Positions 29,876 through 38,660 of a stretch of DNA of 64,000 nucleotides are shown in pieces (the first letter of the stretch is position 1; each line of letters begins with the position of its first letter). Below the pieces are notes generated by a model. It worked only from the letters and a program-made list of their open reading frames with translations, was not told the origin of the DNA and did not search any database. The DNA is from Lewinellaceae bacterium (GTDB lineage Bacteria; Bacteroidota; Bacteroidia; Chitinophagales; Saprospiraceae), in assembly GCA_016712415.1 (NCBI GenBank), contig JADJRC010000001.1, positions 310,001-374,000 of the forward strand, written 5' to 3'. The position numbers and the translations under genes were made by a program.

Positions 29876-30670
29876 ATGGGTACAGTCGTTTCTCTTCTCA
29901 ATCACAAAGGCGGTGTGGGCAAAACCACGAGCGCAATTAATATAGGCGCGGGTCTGGTAGAACTTGGCAAACGGGTACTGCTGATCGACCTTGATCCGCA
30001 GGCCAACCTGACGATCTCGCTGGGTATCCCCCGGCAGCGGTCGACTATCTACGAGGCGCTTCGGGGCGAAAGTGAACTCACGCCTTATACACACCGGCAA
30101 AATCTCGATATCGTGACGTCGTCCCTCGACCTGTCGGGCGCCGAAATGGAACTGATCAATGAAGCCGGACGGGAATTTATCCTGCGCGAACTGATCGGGC
30201 AGGTGGCCGACGACTACGACTATATCCTGATCGACTGCCCGCCATCACTGGGTTTGCTGACGCTCAACGCCCTTACCAGCAGTCGATATGTGTTGATCCC
30301 GCTGCAAACGGAATTTCTTGCTGTTCAGGGACTTGCAAAAATCAAACAGGTGATTGACAAGGTTAAATTCCGCCTTAATAAACAAGTGGAAATGGCCGGT
30401 GTGATCGCTACCATGTACGACAGCCGCAGGGTGCTCAACCGCGATGTGGTGGATACCATTCACAAGTATTTTGGCGACATGGTGTTCAAAACCTATATCC
30501 GCGACAACGTGGCGCTGGCGGAAGCGCCGGCACAACGCAAAGATATTTTTGAATACAGCCCCAAATCCTCGGGTGCGCAGGATTACCTCGACCTGAGCCG
30601 TGAGTTCCTGGCGCGGGTGGAAAATGGCGCCACCCCTTCTGTCGCTACCCAACGTGAACAAGAAGCCTGA
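29876..30670 (+). CDS. parA: ParA/Soj-family partition ATPase
   Basis: 264 residues. The deviant Walker A is NHKGGVGKTTSAIN (about 9-22), Walker A' is IDLDPQAN and Walker B is YILIDCPPS. These are the hallmarks of ParA ATPases that segregate chromosomes, plasmids or protein cargos over the nucleoid. No long N-terminal DNA-binding domain is present, so it is of the Soj/type Ib-like short form. It is followed after 13 nt by a small ribbon-helix-helix-like protein instead of ParB, which resembles type Ib plasmid partition pairs. No replication gene is seen nearby, so a plasmid origin is not supported. Confidence 0.9.
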   Translation: MGTVVSLLNHKGGVGKTTSAINIGAGLVELGKRVLLIDLDPQANLTISLGIPRQRSTIYEALRGESELTPYTHRQNLDIVTSSLDLSGAEMELINEAGREFILRELIGQVADDYDYILIDCPPSLGLLTLNALTSSRYVLIPLQTEFLAVQGLAKIKQVIDKVKFRLNKQVEMAGVIATMYDSRRVLNRDVVDTIHKYFGDMVFKTYIRDNVALAEAPAQRKDIFEYSPKSSGAQDYLDLSREFLARVENGATPSVATQREQEA

Positions 30671-30683
30671 AAAGCGTGACCCT

Positions 30684-31178
30684 ATGAGCAAGAAAAGATT
30701 CTCCGAAGGTCTTGACGACCTGTTCAGCGATACCCACTCGGGGCACGGCGCCCTGTTTGGCGGCGGCGACACCGTTGCTGCCCGTCCGCCGGAGCGCAAG
30801 CCGGCACACAAGAACTTTATGTCCGATCTCGATGCATTGCTCCACGAGGCCCTGGAAGAAAGTCTGGAAAAGTACGAAGCCAATCAGCCCGATAGCGCTG
30901 CACCCAGCGGCAAATCCAAAACTTCGTCAGGGATTTCAGCATCCCGCAACCAGGTTAGCGGCCTCGATGCCCTGATCCGCCAGACTATTGATGTTCAAGA
31001 GATTACGACGGATGAAAATTCGGGAAAAAAGCGTCTTACCGTGGCCGTCGACAAAAGCAAACTGGACAAATTCAAGACCATCGCCCGCCTGGAAAACGCC
31101 TATATGAAGGACCTCCTGGTCAGCCTGATCGATGGCTACATCGATGAATATACGAATCAGAAAGGAATTGATTTGTAA
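30684..31178 (+). CDS. Putative ParA partner with C-terminal ribbon-helix-helix-like region
   Basis: 164 residues from ATG 30684, 13 nt after parA, so an operon pair. The N-terminal 25 residues (KKRFSEGLDDLFSD) recall ParA-stimulating tails. The middle is low-complexity and Ser/Gly-rich (about 80-105). The C-terminal segment KRLTVAVDKSKLDKFKTIAR then ENAYMKDLLVSLIDGYI has the strand-helix-helix pattern of ribbon-helix-helix DNA-binding proteins. By analogy with ParG/Omega-type partners it may bind the parA leader or a centromere site and regulate ParA (inference). No sequence-based family name can be given. Confidence 0.6.
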   Translation: MSKKRFSEGLDDLFSDTHSGHGALFGGGDTVAARPPERKPAHKNFMSDLDALLHEALEESLEKYEANQPDSAAPSGKSKTSSGISASRNQVSGLDALIRQTIDVQEITTDENSGKKRLTVAVDKSKLDKFKTIARLENAYMKDLLVSLIDGYIDEYTNQKGIDL

Positions 31179-31335
31179 TGATGAATGATAAATGATGATG
31201 AATGATGAATGATAAATGATGATGAATGATGAATGATGAAATGAAGAATATATTTCATAGATAGACCTGTCACGCCTCCAACGGCAAATTTATCATTTAT
31301 CATTATTTATCATTTATCATTCATCATTCATCATT
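31179..31335. repeat. Second pair of inverted ATGA/TCAT repeat arms
   Basis: 31177-31241 is built of ATGATGA and ATGATAA words and starts inside the stop region of the preceding gene. 31288-31334 is built of the complementary TTTATCA/TTCATCA words and ends 11 nt before ATG 31346. The 46-bp spacer contains TATATTTC, one base off a -7 box. Layout is the same as at 27960-28094. Confidence 0.75.
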
Positions 31336-31345
31336 ACCCTACATT

Positions 31346-32287
31346 ATGCTGAGCGCTTACCACGATCTCCGCCTTTTTTACAACCAGCACATACATCCGG
31401 AGTTGTTGCACCTGGAACAGCGGCGCCGGCGACTGGTGCGGCTGATCGGGTTATCGGTGTTGTTGCTGGCCGGCGTAGTGGCACTGCAGGTGTATATCGG
31501 CATTTTTGTACTGACCCTCCTGCTGTTGATCTTTATGGCGCTCTGGATATCGTACCTGGCTTTTCAGGTCCGGTTGTTCTTTCAGGAGTTCAAGCCGCGC
31601 ATCGTCGGGCTGCTGCTCGATTTTATCGACAATGATGTTAACTTTGCCTTTGATGGCTACGACGCCAAAGGCTTCATTTCCAAACAGAAATTTCTGGAGA
31701 GCCGGATTTTCACAACGGCCGACGACTATGCCGGCGAAGACCTTATCCGCGGTCAGGTGCGCGAAACCCCCTTCGAAGTATGCGAGTTGCGGGTAAGTGA
31801 ATTTTCCAGTACCCGCAACAAACTCAACTATGTGTTTCGCGGTATTTTCCTGATTGGCGACTACAAACGATGGGACCTGCACGGCGGGGTGCTGGTGCTG
31901 CCCGATGCCTACCGAAAATACATGAGTCGCAGCGAACGCGCCTTCCACCTGCAGGGTGGGCGGCGTGTCAAAGACAACCTGCTGCCCGAGTTCGAAGCCT
32001 TTTTTGATACCTATGCCACCCCCGATATCCGGGTAAAAGATGTGATTTCGAAGGATATGCAACACATTATCCTCAAGTTCCGGCAGCAGTTTCAGAAAGT
32101 GAACCGCAACAAGGAAATCTACTTTTCCATTATCGGCGACAAGATCTACCTCGCCCTCACGCAAGACAAAGACCTGCTCGAACCGTCGCTGTTCTCCAGC
32201 AACACCAGCTTCGAATCTGTTGTCGAATTTTACAACGACCTGCGCCTGCTGCTGGAAGTTGTGCTGGATGTGGATGCCATGAATTGA
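31346..32287 (+). CDS. DUF3137 membrane protein
   Basis: 313 residues. Two TM helices lie at about 29-48 and 50-72 (LIGLSVLLLAGVVAL and VLTLLLLIFMALWISYL), then a soluble alpha/beta domain with FEVCELRVSEFS, NYVFRGIFLIGDYKR and a C-terminal LYLALTQ-like strand. This layout matches DUF3137, a family of unknown function often described as a possible galanin-like membrane protein; no activity is established. It is separated from the ParA pair by the repeat-built leader. Confidence 0.8.
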   Translation: MLSAYHDLRLFYNQHIHPELLHLEQRRRRLVRLIGLSVLLLAGVVALQVYIGIFVLTLLLLIFMALWISYLAFQVRLFFQEFKPRIVGLLLDFIDNDVNFAFDGYDAKGFISKQKFLESRIFTTADDYAGEDLIRGQVRETPFEVCELRVSEFSSTRNKLNYVFRGIFLIGDYKRWDLHGGVLVLPDAYRKYMSRSERAFHLQGGRRVKDNLLPEFEAFFDTYATPDIRVKDVISKDMQHIILKFRQQFQKVNRNKEIYFSIIGDKIYLALTQDKDLLEPSLFSSNTSFESVVEFYNDLRLLLEVVLDVDAMN

Positions 32288-32450
32288 GGGTTTCAGGGTT
32301 TAATGGTTTCGGGTTACGGGATATACATCGACGGGTTAAGAGCGGGTACAGGCTCCGGCCAATCGGTCATTGCGGGTAAATTTTAAAAATAAAGGTTATC
32401 CGCGCAGCAAAACTGCAAGTATCTGCACCATATAAAAAACAACAACCTGA

Positions 32451-33032
32451 ATGGATGCAGCGCTGAACTCACTACTTGCGGCTTGCCGAAGGGGCAATGC
32501 AGGGGCACAACACCGCCTGTTCGAGCAATACCACTCCATGCTGTTTGCCGTTTGCCTCCGATATGCCCGGGATCGCCCGGAGGCACAAGACATGCTCCAG
32601 GAGTCTTTTCTCGTCATTTTTCGGGATATCGCCCAGTACAGGGGCGACGGCGCTCTGGATGCCTGGCTGCGTCGCGTCACGGTGCGGGTTGCACTCCAAA
32701 TGCTGCGTCGCAAAAATCCCCTGCGCAATGCTGAAAACTACGACGATCTTCCCCCAGAAGCATTCGACTTTATCCCGGATACCGAACTAAACAGCGAAGC
32801 CATTCTGCACCTGGTACAGCAATTGCCACCCGGCTACCGGGCAGTGTTCAACCTGCATTGCATGGAATCCTGGTCGTATGCCGAAATCGCAGCCGAACTG
32901 GGCATCAGCGAAAGCGGCGTGCGCTCGCAGTATGCCAGGGCATGCCGCCAGTTGCGCTCCGTGGTGGAAAATGTACTGGCCGCCACGGTACCGCCGGCTT
33001 CAGCCCTTAGTAACAACAACCGACCTTTTTGA
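32451..33032 (+). CDS. ECF RNA polymerase sigma factor
   Basis: 193 residues. Region 2 is FEQYHSMLFAVCLRYARDRPEAQDMLQESFLVIF (key: DAQDMLQE-like), and region 4 is LPPGYRAVFNLHCMESWSYAEIAAELGISESGVRSQYARA (key: YAEIAAELGIS). These are typical of Bacteroidota ECF/RpoE-like factors. It directs polymerase to a small regulon under control of a partner. The gene ends 100 bp before a large single-TM protein on the same strand, which could be its anti-sigma or sensor. Confidence 0.9.
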   Translation: MDAALNSLLAACRRGNAGAQHRLFEQYHSMLFAVCLRYARDRPEAQDMLQESFLVIFRDIAQYRGDGALDAWLRRVTVRVALQMLRRKNPLRNAENYDDLPPEAFDFIPDTELNSEAILHLVQQLPPGYRAVFNLHCMESWSYAEIAAELGISESGVRSQYARACRQLRSVVENVLAATVPPASALSNNNRPF

Positions 33033-33132
33033 TTTTCAGCCCGCCCCTAACAAAAAAACCTCCAAACCACCAGCAAACAGCCATTTAACTCAAAAAACTA
33101 ACCCTCAAAATCCATCCTAAACACTTACGGTC

Positions 33133-35184
33133 ATGAAAGATAAACCAACACGTGATACAGCATTTGAGCAATTCGTCCGGAAATCGCTGGAAAAAACCAA
33201 CGACACACCCGACAACGAAACCTGGGCAAACATTGCCGCCCTGCAGCAAGGCGCGAATTTGCGGCTTCGCTTCCGGTACTACGGCGCGCGGGCGGCTGTT
33301 TTGATCGGATTCCTGTTGTGTCTAACGGCAGGCTGGTATTATACTGCTGCGGATAAAACCGCACCGCTCAAAAGCGCCGGCAACAGCCGGGCAAAGGACC
33401 TGCCGGTGCTTCAGCATTTGCCGGAAGCGGCAACGTTTCAAACGGATCATTCCCCGGAGACCGGCCCTGCCCGGCAAACAGGCCAGGGGCCGGCAACAGA
33501 AATGCCCGCCCGCAGGGTTCGGGTCAATACGGCGCCGTCGGTCCGCATCCGGTTTGCTGCTGAAGAGGGCCTGCGTTATGAAAACCCTGCTACCGGTACG
33601 TCGGTGTTCATACCGGCCAACGCGCTGGTGCGCTCCGATGGCAGTCCGGTTGCCGGGGAGGTAGAGTTCCAACTCCAGGAATACCGCAGTATGGCCGAAT
33701 TTGCAGCATCCGGTATTCCCATGCATTACAGCGACGAACGGGGCACATTTTTCTTCAATTCGGGCGGTATGTTCGATATGCGGGTCAACCAGCGCGGGGA
33801 ACAATTGCGTATGGCGGAAGGCGAGGCATTCGACGTGCGCTTTACGTCAACCCACCCCCTCACCCAGCCCAGCCTGTATTTTTACGACGAAACTGCGGGA
33901 GAATGGCAATATCAGCCGGACCCTGCATTCGGCTTTGATGAATCGCAGCCCGGGCAGCCCGTCGCCGTATCAGAGGCTACGGCCATACGCAACAACAAGG
34001 GCCTGGCACAAAACTATTGCATGCCCCTGATCTCCAATATTACGTCGAACGAAAGCGCTGCGGCCTGGATGAAAGAAGCCGTTCAAACGGGCTACGACCT
34101 GGCTTGCGGGAAAACGAGCGTTCCGCAATGGTTCCGGAAACGAAGCGGCGACTGGGATGCTTTTCAACTGCAAAACGGCCTGGAGCGCGGACTGGTGCGG
34201 CTCGCCCGCCACCGCGATGTGCAGGATATGTTTTTCCCTGAAGACCTGAACAATGTATTTACGGAACTGAAAGCCTTTAAAGACTGCTATTTTATCGTCA
34301 ATGGCGACTCGCTCACCAAAGGTACGATCACCGAAGCCGATCTGGAGGCCTATTGGGAACGCGTCACCGTGGTGCAGGTAACAGGGGCCGTTTGCAATGT
34401 CTCATTCCTGGGCAAACAGGGGTTGTTGCAATTTTATGCCACCCTGATCGGCAGTACGGAAAATACCGCTTTCGATTCCGACAAGGTAATGGGGGAATAC
34501 AACAGACTGCGCGCCAAGCGCCAGGCGGAATTTGAAAACACCCTTCAAACCTGGAAACACTTCATGTTGATGACACCCGCTTTTCAAACGCCGGATGAAT
34601 GGTGTATGAAAACCCCCAACGAGTGGTTCTCCTATTTCGAGACCAACCTGCCGATGATGCGCAGCCGTTTTGGAGAACTGGTAAAAAAAGGTCAGGCCAG
34701 TGACGATAAAATTGCCCTGAAGGCCTGGAAAGCCTGGCGCGAAAAATTGCGCAACATGCAATTCGATCAGTTTGAAACCAGCAACTCGGGCAAACGCCGC
34801 AACGGTCTGCAATACGCCTTGCGCGTCACGAACTTTGGCCTGTACAACTGCGACCAGATATTCCGCATGGGCAAGGACCCCGTTTACATCCTGGCATTAT
34901 TCAAAACGCCGGACGGAAAAAGGGTTGTCTCCAGCACGGTCAGTGTGATGGAACGCAGCACCAAACTGTTTTTTACCCTGCCCGATGCCGACGATATGAT
35001 CTACATACCCGGCCGGCATCTGGATATTATTGTGAGGGATATTGAAGGGCGCTTTTATCACCTGTCCGGCGACGACTACTCCCGCATCGAGATCAAGGAC
35101 CCGCGATCGTGCACATTTACCCTGGAGGACGTGACGGAAAAAACAAAAACGCCGCGCGACTGGGCGAATTTGCTGGAGATATAA
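33133..35184 (+). CDS. Membrane-anchored putative anti-sigma factor/surface sensor
   Basis: 683 residues. The N-terminal about 60 residues (FEQFVRKSLEKTNDTPDNETW) look like the short cytoplasmic anti-sigma region found before the TM helix in Bacteroidota sigma-factor partners. A single TM helix follows (about 55-75, AVLIGFLLCLTAGWYYTAA). The remaining 600 residues are periplasmic, with a beta-rich N-part (VRIRFAAEEGLRYENPATG, GEVEFQLQEY) and a helical C-part. Being adjacent to an ECF factor, it probably links an envelope signal to that factor (inference). No catalytic motif is recognised. Confidence 0.65.
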   Translation: MKDKPTRDTAFEQFVRKSLEKTNDTPDNETWANIAALQQGANLRLRFRYYGARAAVLIGFLLCLTAGWYYTAADKTAPLKSAGNSRAKDLPVLQHLPEAATFQTDHSPETGPARQTGQGPATEMPARRVRVNTAPSVRIRFAAEEGLRYENPATGTSVFIPANALVRSDGSPVAGEVEFQLQEYRSMAEFAASGIPMHYSDERGTFFFNSGGMFDMRVNQRGEQLRMAEGEAFDVRFTSTHPLTQPSLYFYDETAGEWQYQPDPAFGFDESQPGQPVAVSEATAIRNNKGLAQNYCMPLISNITSNESAAAWMKEAVQTGYDLACGKTSVPQWFRKRSGDWDAFQLQNGLERGLVRLARHRDVQDMFFPEDLNNVFTELKAFKDCYFIVNGDSLTKGTITEADLEAYWERVTVVQVTGAVCNVSFLGKQGLLQFYATLIGSTENTAFDSDKVMGEYNRLRAKRQAEFENTLQTWKHFMLMTPAFQTPDEWCMKTPNEWFSYFETNLPMMRSRFGELVKKGQASDDKIALKAWKAWREKLRNMQFDQFETSNSGKRRNGLQYALRVTNFGLYNCDQIFRMGKDPVYILALFKTPDGKRVVSSTVSVMERSTKLFFTLPDADDMIYIPGRHLDIIVRDIEGRFYHLSGDDYSRIEIKDPRSCTFTLEDVTEKTKTPRDWANLLEI

Positions 35185-35214
35185 GAAGGAGTATTAAGTT
35201 TTGGATAAGTCTTT

Positions 35215-35235
35215 CTAACGGCCATCAACCGTTAG
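35215..35235 (+). terminator. Possible hairpin after the sensor gene
   Basis: 7-bp stem CTAACGG/CCGTTAG with a 7-nt loop, 31 nt after the stop. No T-run follows, so a Rho-independent terminator is uncertain. Confidence 0.35.
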
Positions 35236-35275
35236 TCGGTGTGCAGGAATTTTAGCGCTATAAAATTGACGCACC

Positions 35276-36091
35276 ATGAAGACACCTGAACTTTTTTTAC
35301 TCCATGGAAAAATTGCCGTGGTTACCGGTGCAGCCGGACTCATTGGCCGCTACCATTGTTTGGCACTTGCAGAAGCCGGGGCTTGTGTGGTTGCAACGGA
35401 TATGGATGTCACTCTACTTGAAGACCTGGTGGGAAGTCTGCCCGGAGGGCCACATGTATACTTACCCCTCGATGTCACTAACCCGGAATCCCTGACTGCT
35501 ACGCGCACGGCAGTGCTTGGTCGTTTTGGACAGATTGATGTGCTGGTCAATAATGCTGCCGTGAATGATATGTTCGAAAACCCGGCATTGGCACTTGAAC
35601 AATCGCGTTTTGAACACTATCCGCTTGAAATGTGGCGCAAGTCGCTCGATGTTAACGTAACGGGTGTATTTCTCGCCGCCCAAATACTGGGCACCCCGAT
35701 GGCACAGAGAGGCATAGGCAGCATTATCAACATTGCCTCTACGTACGGTATGGTAGGTCCCGACCAATCCTTGTACCAAAAACCTGACGGAGAGCAAGTG
35801 TTTTTCAAATCACCGGCATATCCGGCTACCAAGGGCGCTGTGCTCAATTTTACCCGTTATCTCGCCGCTTATTGGGGGAAACGCGGGGTACGTGTCAATG
35901 CGCTCTCGCCCGGCGGCGTGGAAAACGGCCAGGAAGACTGGTTTGTCGACAATTACAGCCGTCGTACCGCTCTGGGGCGTATGGCCCGACCTGCCGACTA
36001 TAAAGGCGCCTTGCTTTTTCTCGCCTCCGATGCTTCCGCTTATATGACCGGCTCCAACCTGATAGTGGATGGTGGCTGGACGGCTACCTGA
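35276..36091 (+). CDS. SDR-family oxidoreductase of the nonulosonate cluster
   Basis: 271 residues, classical short-chain dehydrogenase. The NAD(P) motif is VVTGAAGLIGRYH (about 15-27), then NNAA at about 92 and active-site YPATKGA (Tyr and Lys about 183-187) with SPGGV for substrate positioning. An Asp at the end of beta-2 (TDMD) suggests NAD preference (inference). It opens the cluster, followed by KdsC-like, NeuB, NeuA and others on the same strand. It probably oxidises or reduces a sugar intermediate of the nonulosonic acid or of the surface glycan. The 92-bp leader has no clear promoter box. Confidence 0.85.
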   Translation: MKTPELFLLHGKIAVVTGAAGLIGRYHCLALAEAGACVVATDMDVTLLEDLVGSLPGGPHVYLPLDVTNPESLTATRTAVLGRFGQIDVLVNNAAVNDMFENPALALEQSRFEHYPLEMWRKSLDVNVTGVFLAAQILGTPMAQRGIGSIINIASTYGMVGPDQSLYQKPDGEQVFFKSPAYPATKGAVLNFTRYLAAYWGKRGVRVNALSPGGVENGQEDWFVDNYSRRTALGRMARPADYKGALLFLASDASAYMTGSNLIVDGGWTAT

Positions 36092-36215
36092 AAAAAGGTG
36101 CGGTACAATCCATTCGAGTAATATGATAACTTAAGGTTAAGTCCGGCCCTGCTTTTTTAACTAAACGTAACCGGGGCTTCATTTTTACAAAACACGATGG
36201 GCGGACTTTTGCCCT

Positions 36216-36770
36216 GTGATTGATATTAACCATATATCCATTCTTTCAGGTAAGGCAGCCCGGATTCAGTTGTTGCTGACCGACTGCGACGGCGTGCTGA
36301 CCGACGCCGGGGTCTATTATTCTGCCAATGGCGAATTGCTGAAGCGGTTTTCCATGCGCGATGGCATGGGGGTGGAGCGCCTGCGCCTGATTGCCGGCGT
36401 GGAAACGGGCATAATTACCGGCGAACAATCAGCCATCGTGGAACAGCGCGCCGCTAAACTGGGTATTACCGAACTTCACCTTGGGGTAAAAAACAAACGA
36501 CAAGTGCTGGAAGCAATACTCGATCGCCGCAACCTGGAACCGGAACAGGTAGCCTTCATCGGCGACGACCTCAACGACATTGGCATTATGAAAGCCGCGG
36601 GTTTGTCTGCCTGTCCCGCCGATGCTATGGAGTACATCCTAACCATATCCGATTATATATGCCGCCTTCCGGGTGGGCACGGGGCATTCCGTGATTTTGC
36701 CGAATTTATTATCCGATCCATAACTGAACATGCAGCGTCCGAAACTTCGGCGATATATGATGCATTTTAG
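36216..36770 (+). CDS. KdsC-like HAD phosphatase
   Basis: 184 residues from GTG 36216. The motif LLLTDCDGVLTDAGVYY holds the HAD DxD nucleophile pair; the fourth motif is AFIGDDLNDIGIMKAAG. These are the features of the C0-cap KDO-8-phosphate phosphatase (KdsC) family, which also contains nonulosonate-9-phosphate phosphatases. Placed directly before neuB, the likely role is to dephosphorylate the 9-phosphate product of NeuB (inference). It overlaps the upstream-most ORF of NeuB by 41 bp but not the preferred start at 36796. Confidence 0.85.
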   Translation: MIDINHISILSGKAARIQLLLTDCDGVLTDAGVYYSANGELLKRFSMRDGMGVERLRLIAGVETGIITGEQSAIVEQRAAKLGITELHLGVKNKRQVLEAILDRRNLEPEQVAFIGDDLNDIGIMKAAGLSACPADAMEYILTISDYICRLPGGHGAFRDFAEFIIRSITEHAASETSAIYDAF

Positions 36771-36795
36771 GGAAAACACGAACAACCACACTGTT

Positions 36796-37685
36796 ATGAT
36801 CCGAACGAATACGAACAAGAAAATCGGCGCCGGTGCTCCGGTGTATATCATTGCCGAGATTGGCATTAACCATAATGGTTCGCTTGACATCGCCAAAAAA
36901 TTGATCGATGAAGCGGTGACGGCTGGCTGCTCGGCGGTAAAATTCCAGAAAAGAACACCGGAATTGTGCGTGCCCAAGGATCAGTGGAACCTGGAACGGG
37001 ATACGCCTTGGGGACGTATGACGTACATGGAGTATCGCCATAAAGTAGAGTTCGGCGCCGCCGAATTTTCTGTCATCGACCGCTACTGTCGCGAACGGGG
37101 CATCGACTGGTTTGCCTCATGCTGGGATGAAGCGTCGGTTGATTTTATCGAACAGTTTAATCCACCTCTTTATAAAGCGGCCTCCGCCTCGCTTACCGAC
37201 CACCCGTTGCTGATAAAAATGAAGCGCACCGGTAAGCCCCTCATGATCTCAACAGGCATGTCGACGATGGAGGAAATTGCCGGCGCCGTAGATGTTATCG
37301 GCATCGATAATCTGCTTATAGCCCATTCCACCTCCGCCTATCCCTGCCCGCTTGATCAACTGAATTTGCAGATGATCTGCACCCTTCAGGGCCTGTTCCC
37401 CAATACGCCGGTCGGCTATTCCGGACACGAAACGGGGCTGGCGACCACCGTAGCAGCCGTCGTGCTTGGCGCCTGCTTTGTGGAGCGCCATTTTACGCTT
37501 GACCGCGCCATGTGGGCAGCGACCAGTCTGCATCCGTCGAACCGACAGGGATGCACCGGCTGGTAAAGGATATCCAGTCCGTGGAAGAAGCCCTGGGCGA
37601 TGGGATCAAACAGGTGTATGCAAGTGAAAAAAGCGCCAGGGAAAAATTGCGCCGTGTGCGGAGCGAAGCGGTATTGGAGGTATAA
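36796..37685 (+). CDS. neuB: NeuB-family nonulosonate synthase, short form (one frameshift)
   Basis: From ATG 36796 the domain begins YIIAEIGINHNGSLDIAKKL, as in NeuB/PseI/LegI enzymes that join PEP and a hexosamine to make a nine-carbon sugar. Catalytic-barrel motifs are intact: AVKFQKR, STGMST, HSTSAYP and GYSGHE. At the GGG at 37514-37516 one base is missing. Adding one G gives MWGSDQSASVEPTGMHRLV and continues to a natural stop at 37683-37685, about 296 residues. The C-terminal SAF (antifreeze-like) domain of classic NeuB is absent. The shift falls inside the conserved end of the barrel, so a true pseudogene is less likely than a sequence error. Confidence 0.85.
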
Positions 37686-37688
37686 CAT

Positions 37689-38642
37689 ATGGCAGGAAAA
37701 AAAATCCTTTTTATCGGTGGTTCGCTCAACCAGACGACCATGATGTACCAGATATCCCGGGAAATTCCCGAACACGAGTGCTGGTTTACCTCATATTATG
37801 GTGATGGTCTGGTAAAAAAGATGGCTGAAAAAGGGCTGCTCGACTTTACCATTCTGGGTGGCGTTGCTACCCGCTCAACCGACCGTTTTTTTGTAGAAAA
37901 TCGGCTTCAGGTAGATTTTCGCGGTGTGCGTAACCACTACGACCTCGTCGTTACCTGCTCCGATCTGATTGTGCCCCAAAACATCAGGAACAAGCCGATT
38001 GTCCTCGTTCAGGAAGGTATGATGACCCCGGAAAACCTGGGCTATCATCTGGTAAAGGCCTTGCATCTGCCGCGTTATCTTGCCAATACCTCTATGACAG
38101 GTTTGTCAAATGCTTACCAAAAGTTTTGTGTGGCTTCGGAGGGCTTTAAGGAGTTGTTTGTGCGAAAAGGCGCCTGCCCGGATCGCGTTGAGGTGACCGG
38201 AATCCCGAATTTTGATAACCTCGAACAGTATAATCAAAATGACTTTGCATATCGGGACTATGTGCTGGGTGCCACATCCTGCCTTCGAGAAAGCTGGCAG
38301 TTTGAAGACCGCAAGGGCTTTCTTAAAAAGGTGTTGGCCATCGCCGCAGGCAGGCAGGTGATCTTTAAATTGCATCCCAACGAAAATCACGTTCGTGCTA
38401 TTCGCGAAATTGAACATGTTGCGCCCGGGGCGCTGGTGTTTTCATCAGGACAAGTCAATTCAATGATCGCCAATTGCGCAGCGATGGTGACGAAATATTC
38501 CTCAGTTATGCTTGTGGCGCTGGGGCTGGGGAAAAAACTGTATAGCGATATTGACCCTGCAATTGCTGAAACATTGCGCCCGGTTCAGAACAACGGTACT
38601 TCTGCAAACAGGATTGCAGCTATCTGCAAGGGCTTCCTGTAA
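37689..38642 (+). CDS. GT-B-like protein of the nonulosonate cluster
   Basis: 317 residues, starting 3 nt after neuB. The Rossmann-like N-terminus KKILFIGGSLNQTTMM and the C-terminal half with VIFKLHPNENHVRAI and SSVMLVALGLGKKLYSD resemble GT-B enzymes such as UDP-GlcNAc 2-epimerases and CDP-glycerol/polysialic-type transferases. The last part ANRIAAICKGFL is like the end of 2-epimerases. A typical NeuC-type hydrolysing epimerase has different motifs, so the exact role is open: it may be the epimerase or a transferase that uses the CMP-activated sugar. Location between neuB and neuA favours a role in this pathway. Confidence 0.6.
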   Translation: MAGKKILFIGGSLNQTTMMYQISREIPEHECWFTSYYGDGLVKKMAEKGLLDFTILGGVATRSTDRFFVENRLQVDFRGVRNHYDLVVTCSDLIVPQNIRNKPIVLVQEGMMTPENLGYHLVKALHLPRYLANTSMTGLSNAYQKFCVASEGFKELFVRKGACPDRVEVTGIPNFDNLEQYNQNDFAYRDYVLGATSCLRESWQFEDRKGFLKKVLAIAAGRQVIFKLHPNENHVRAIREIEHVAPGALVFSSGQVNSMIANCAAMVTKYSSVMLVALGLGKKLYSDIDPAIAETLRPVQNNGTSANRIAAICKGFL

Positions 38643-38660
38643 GCATACATTATACGTAAT

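Noticed and set aside
28815..31178. Prophage or integrated plasmid
   Set aside because: A repressor and a ParA pair alone are not enough. No integrase, replication, capsid or tail genes are present, and base composition does not visibly differ.
36730..36795. Earlier start for NeuB
   Set aside because: The residues before ATG 36796 overlap the KdsC-like gene and do not resemble the NeuB family start.
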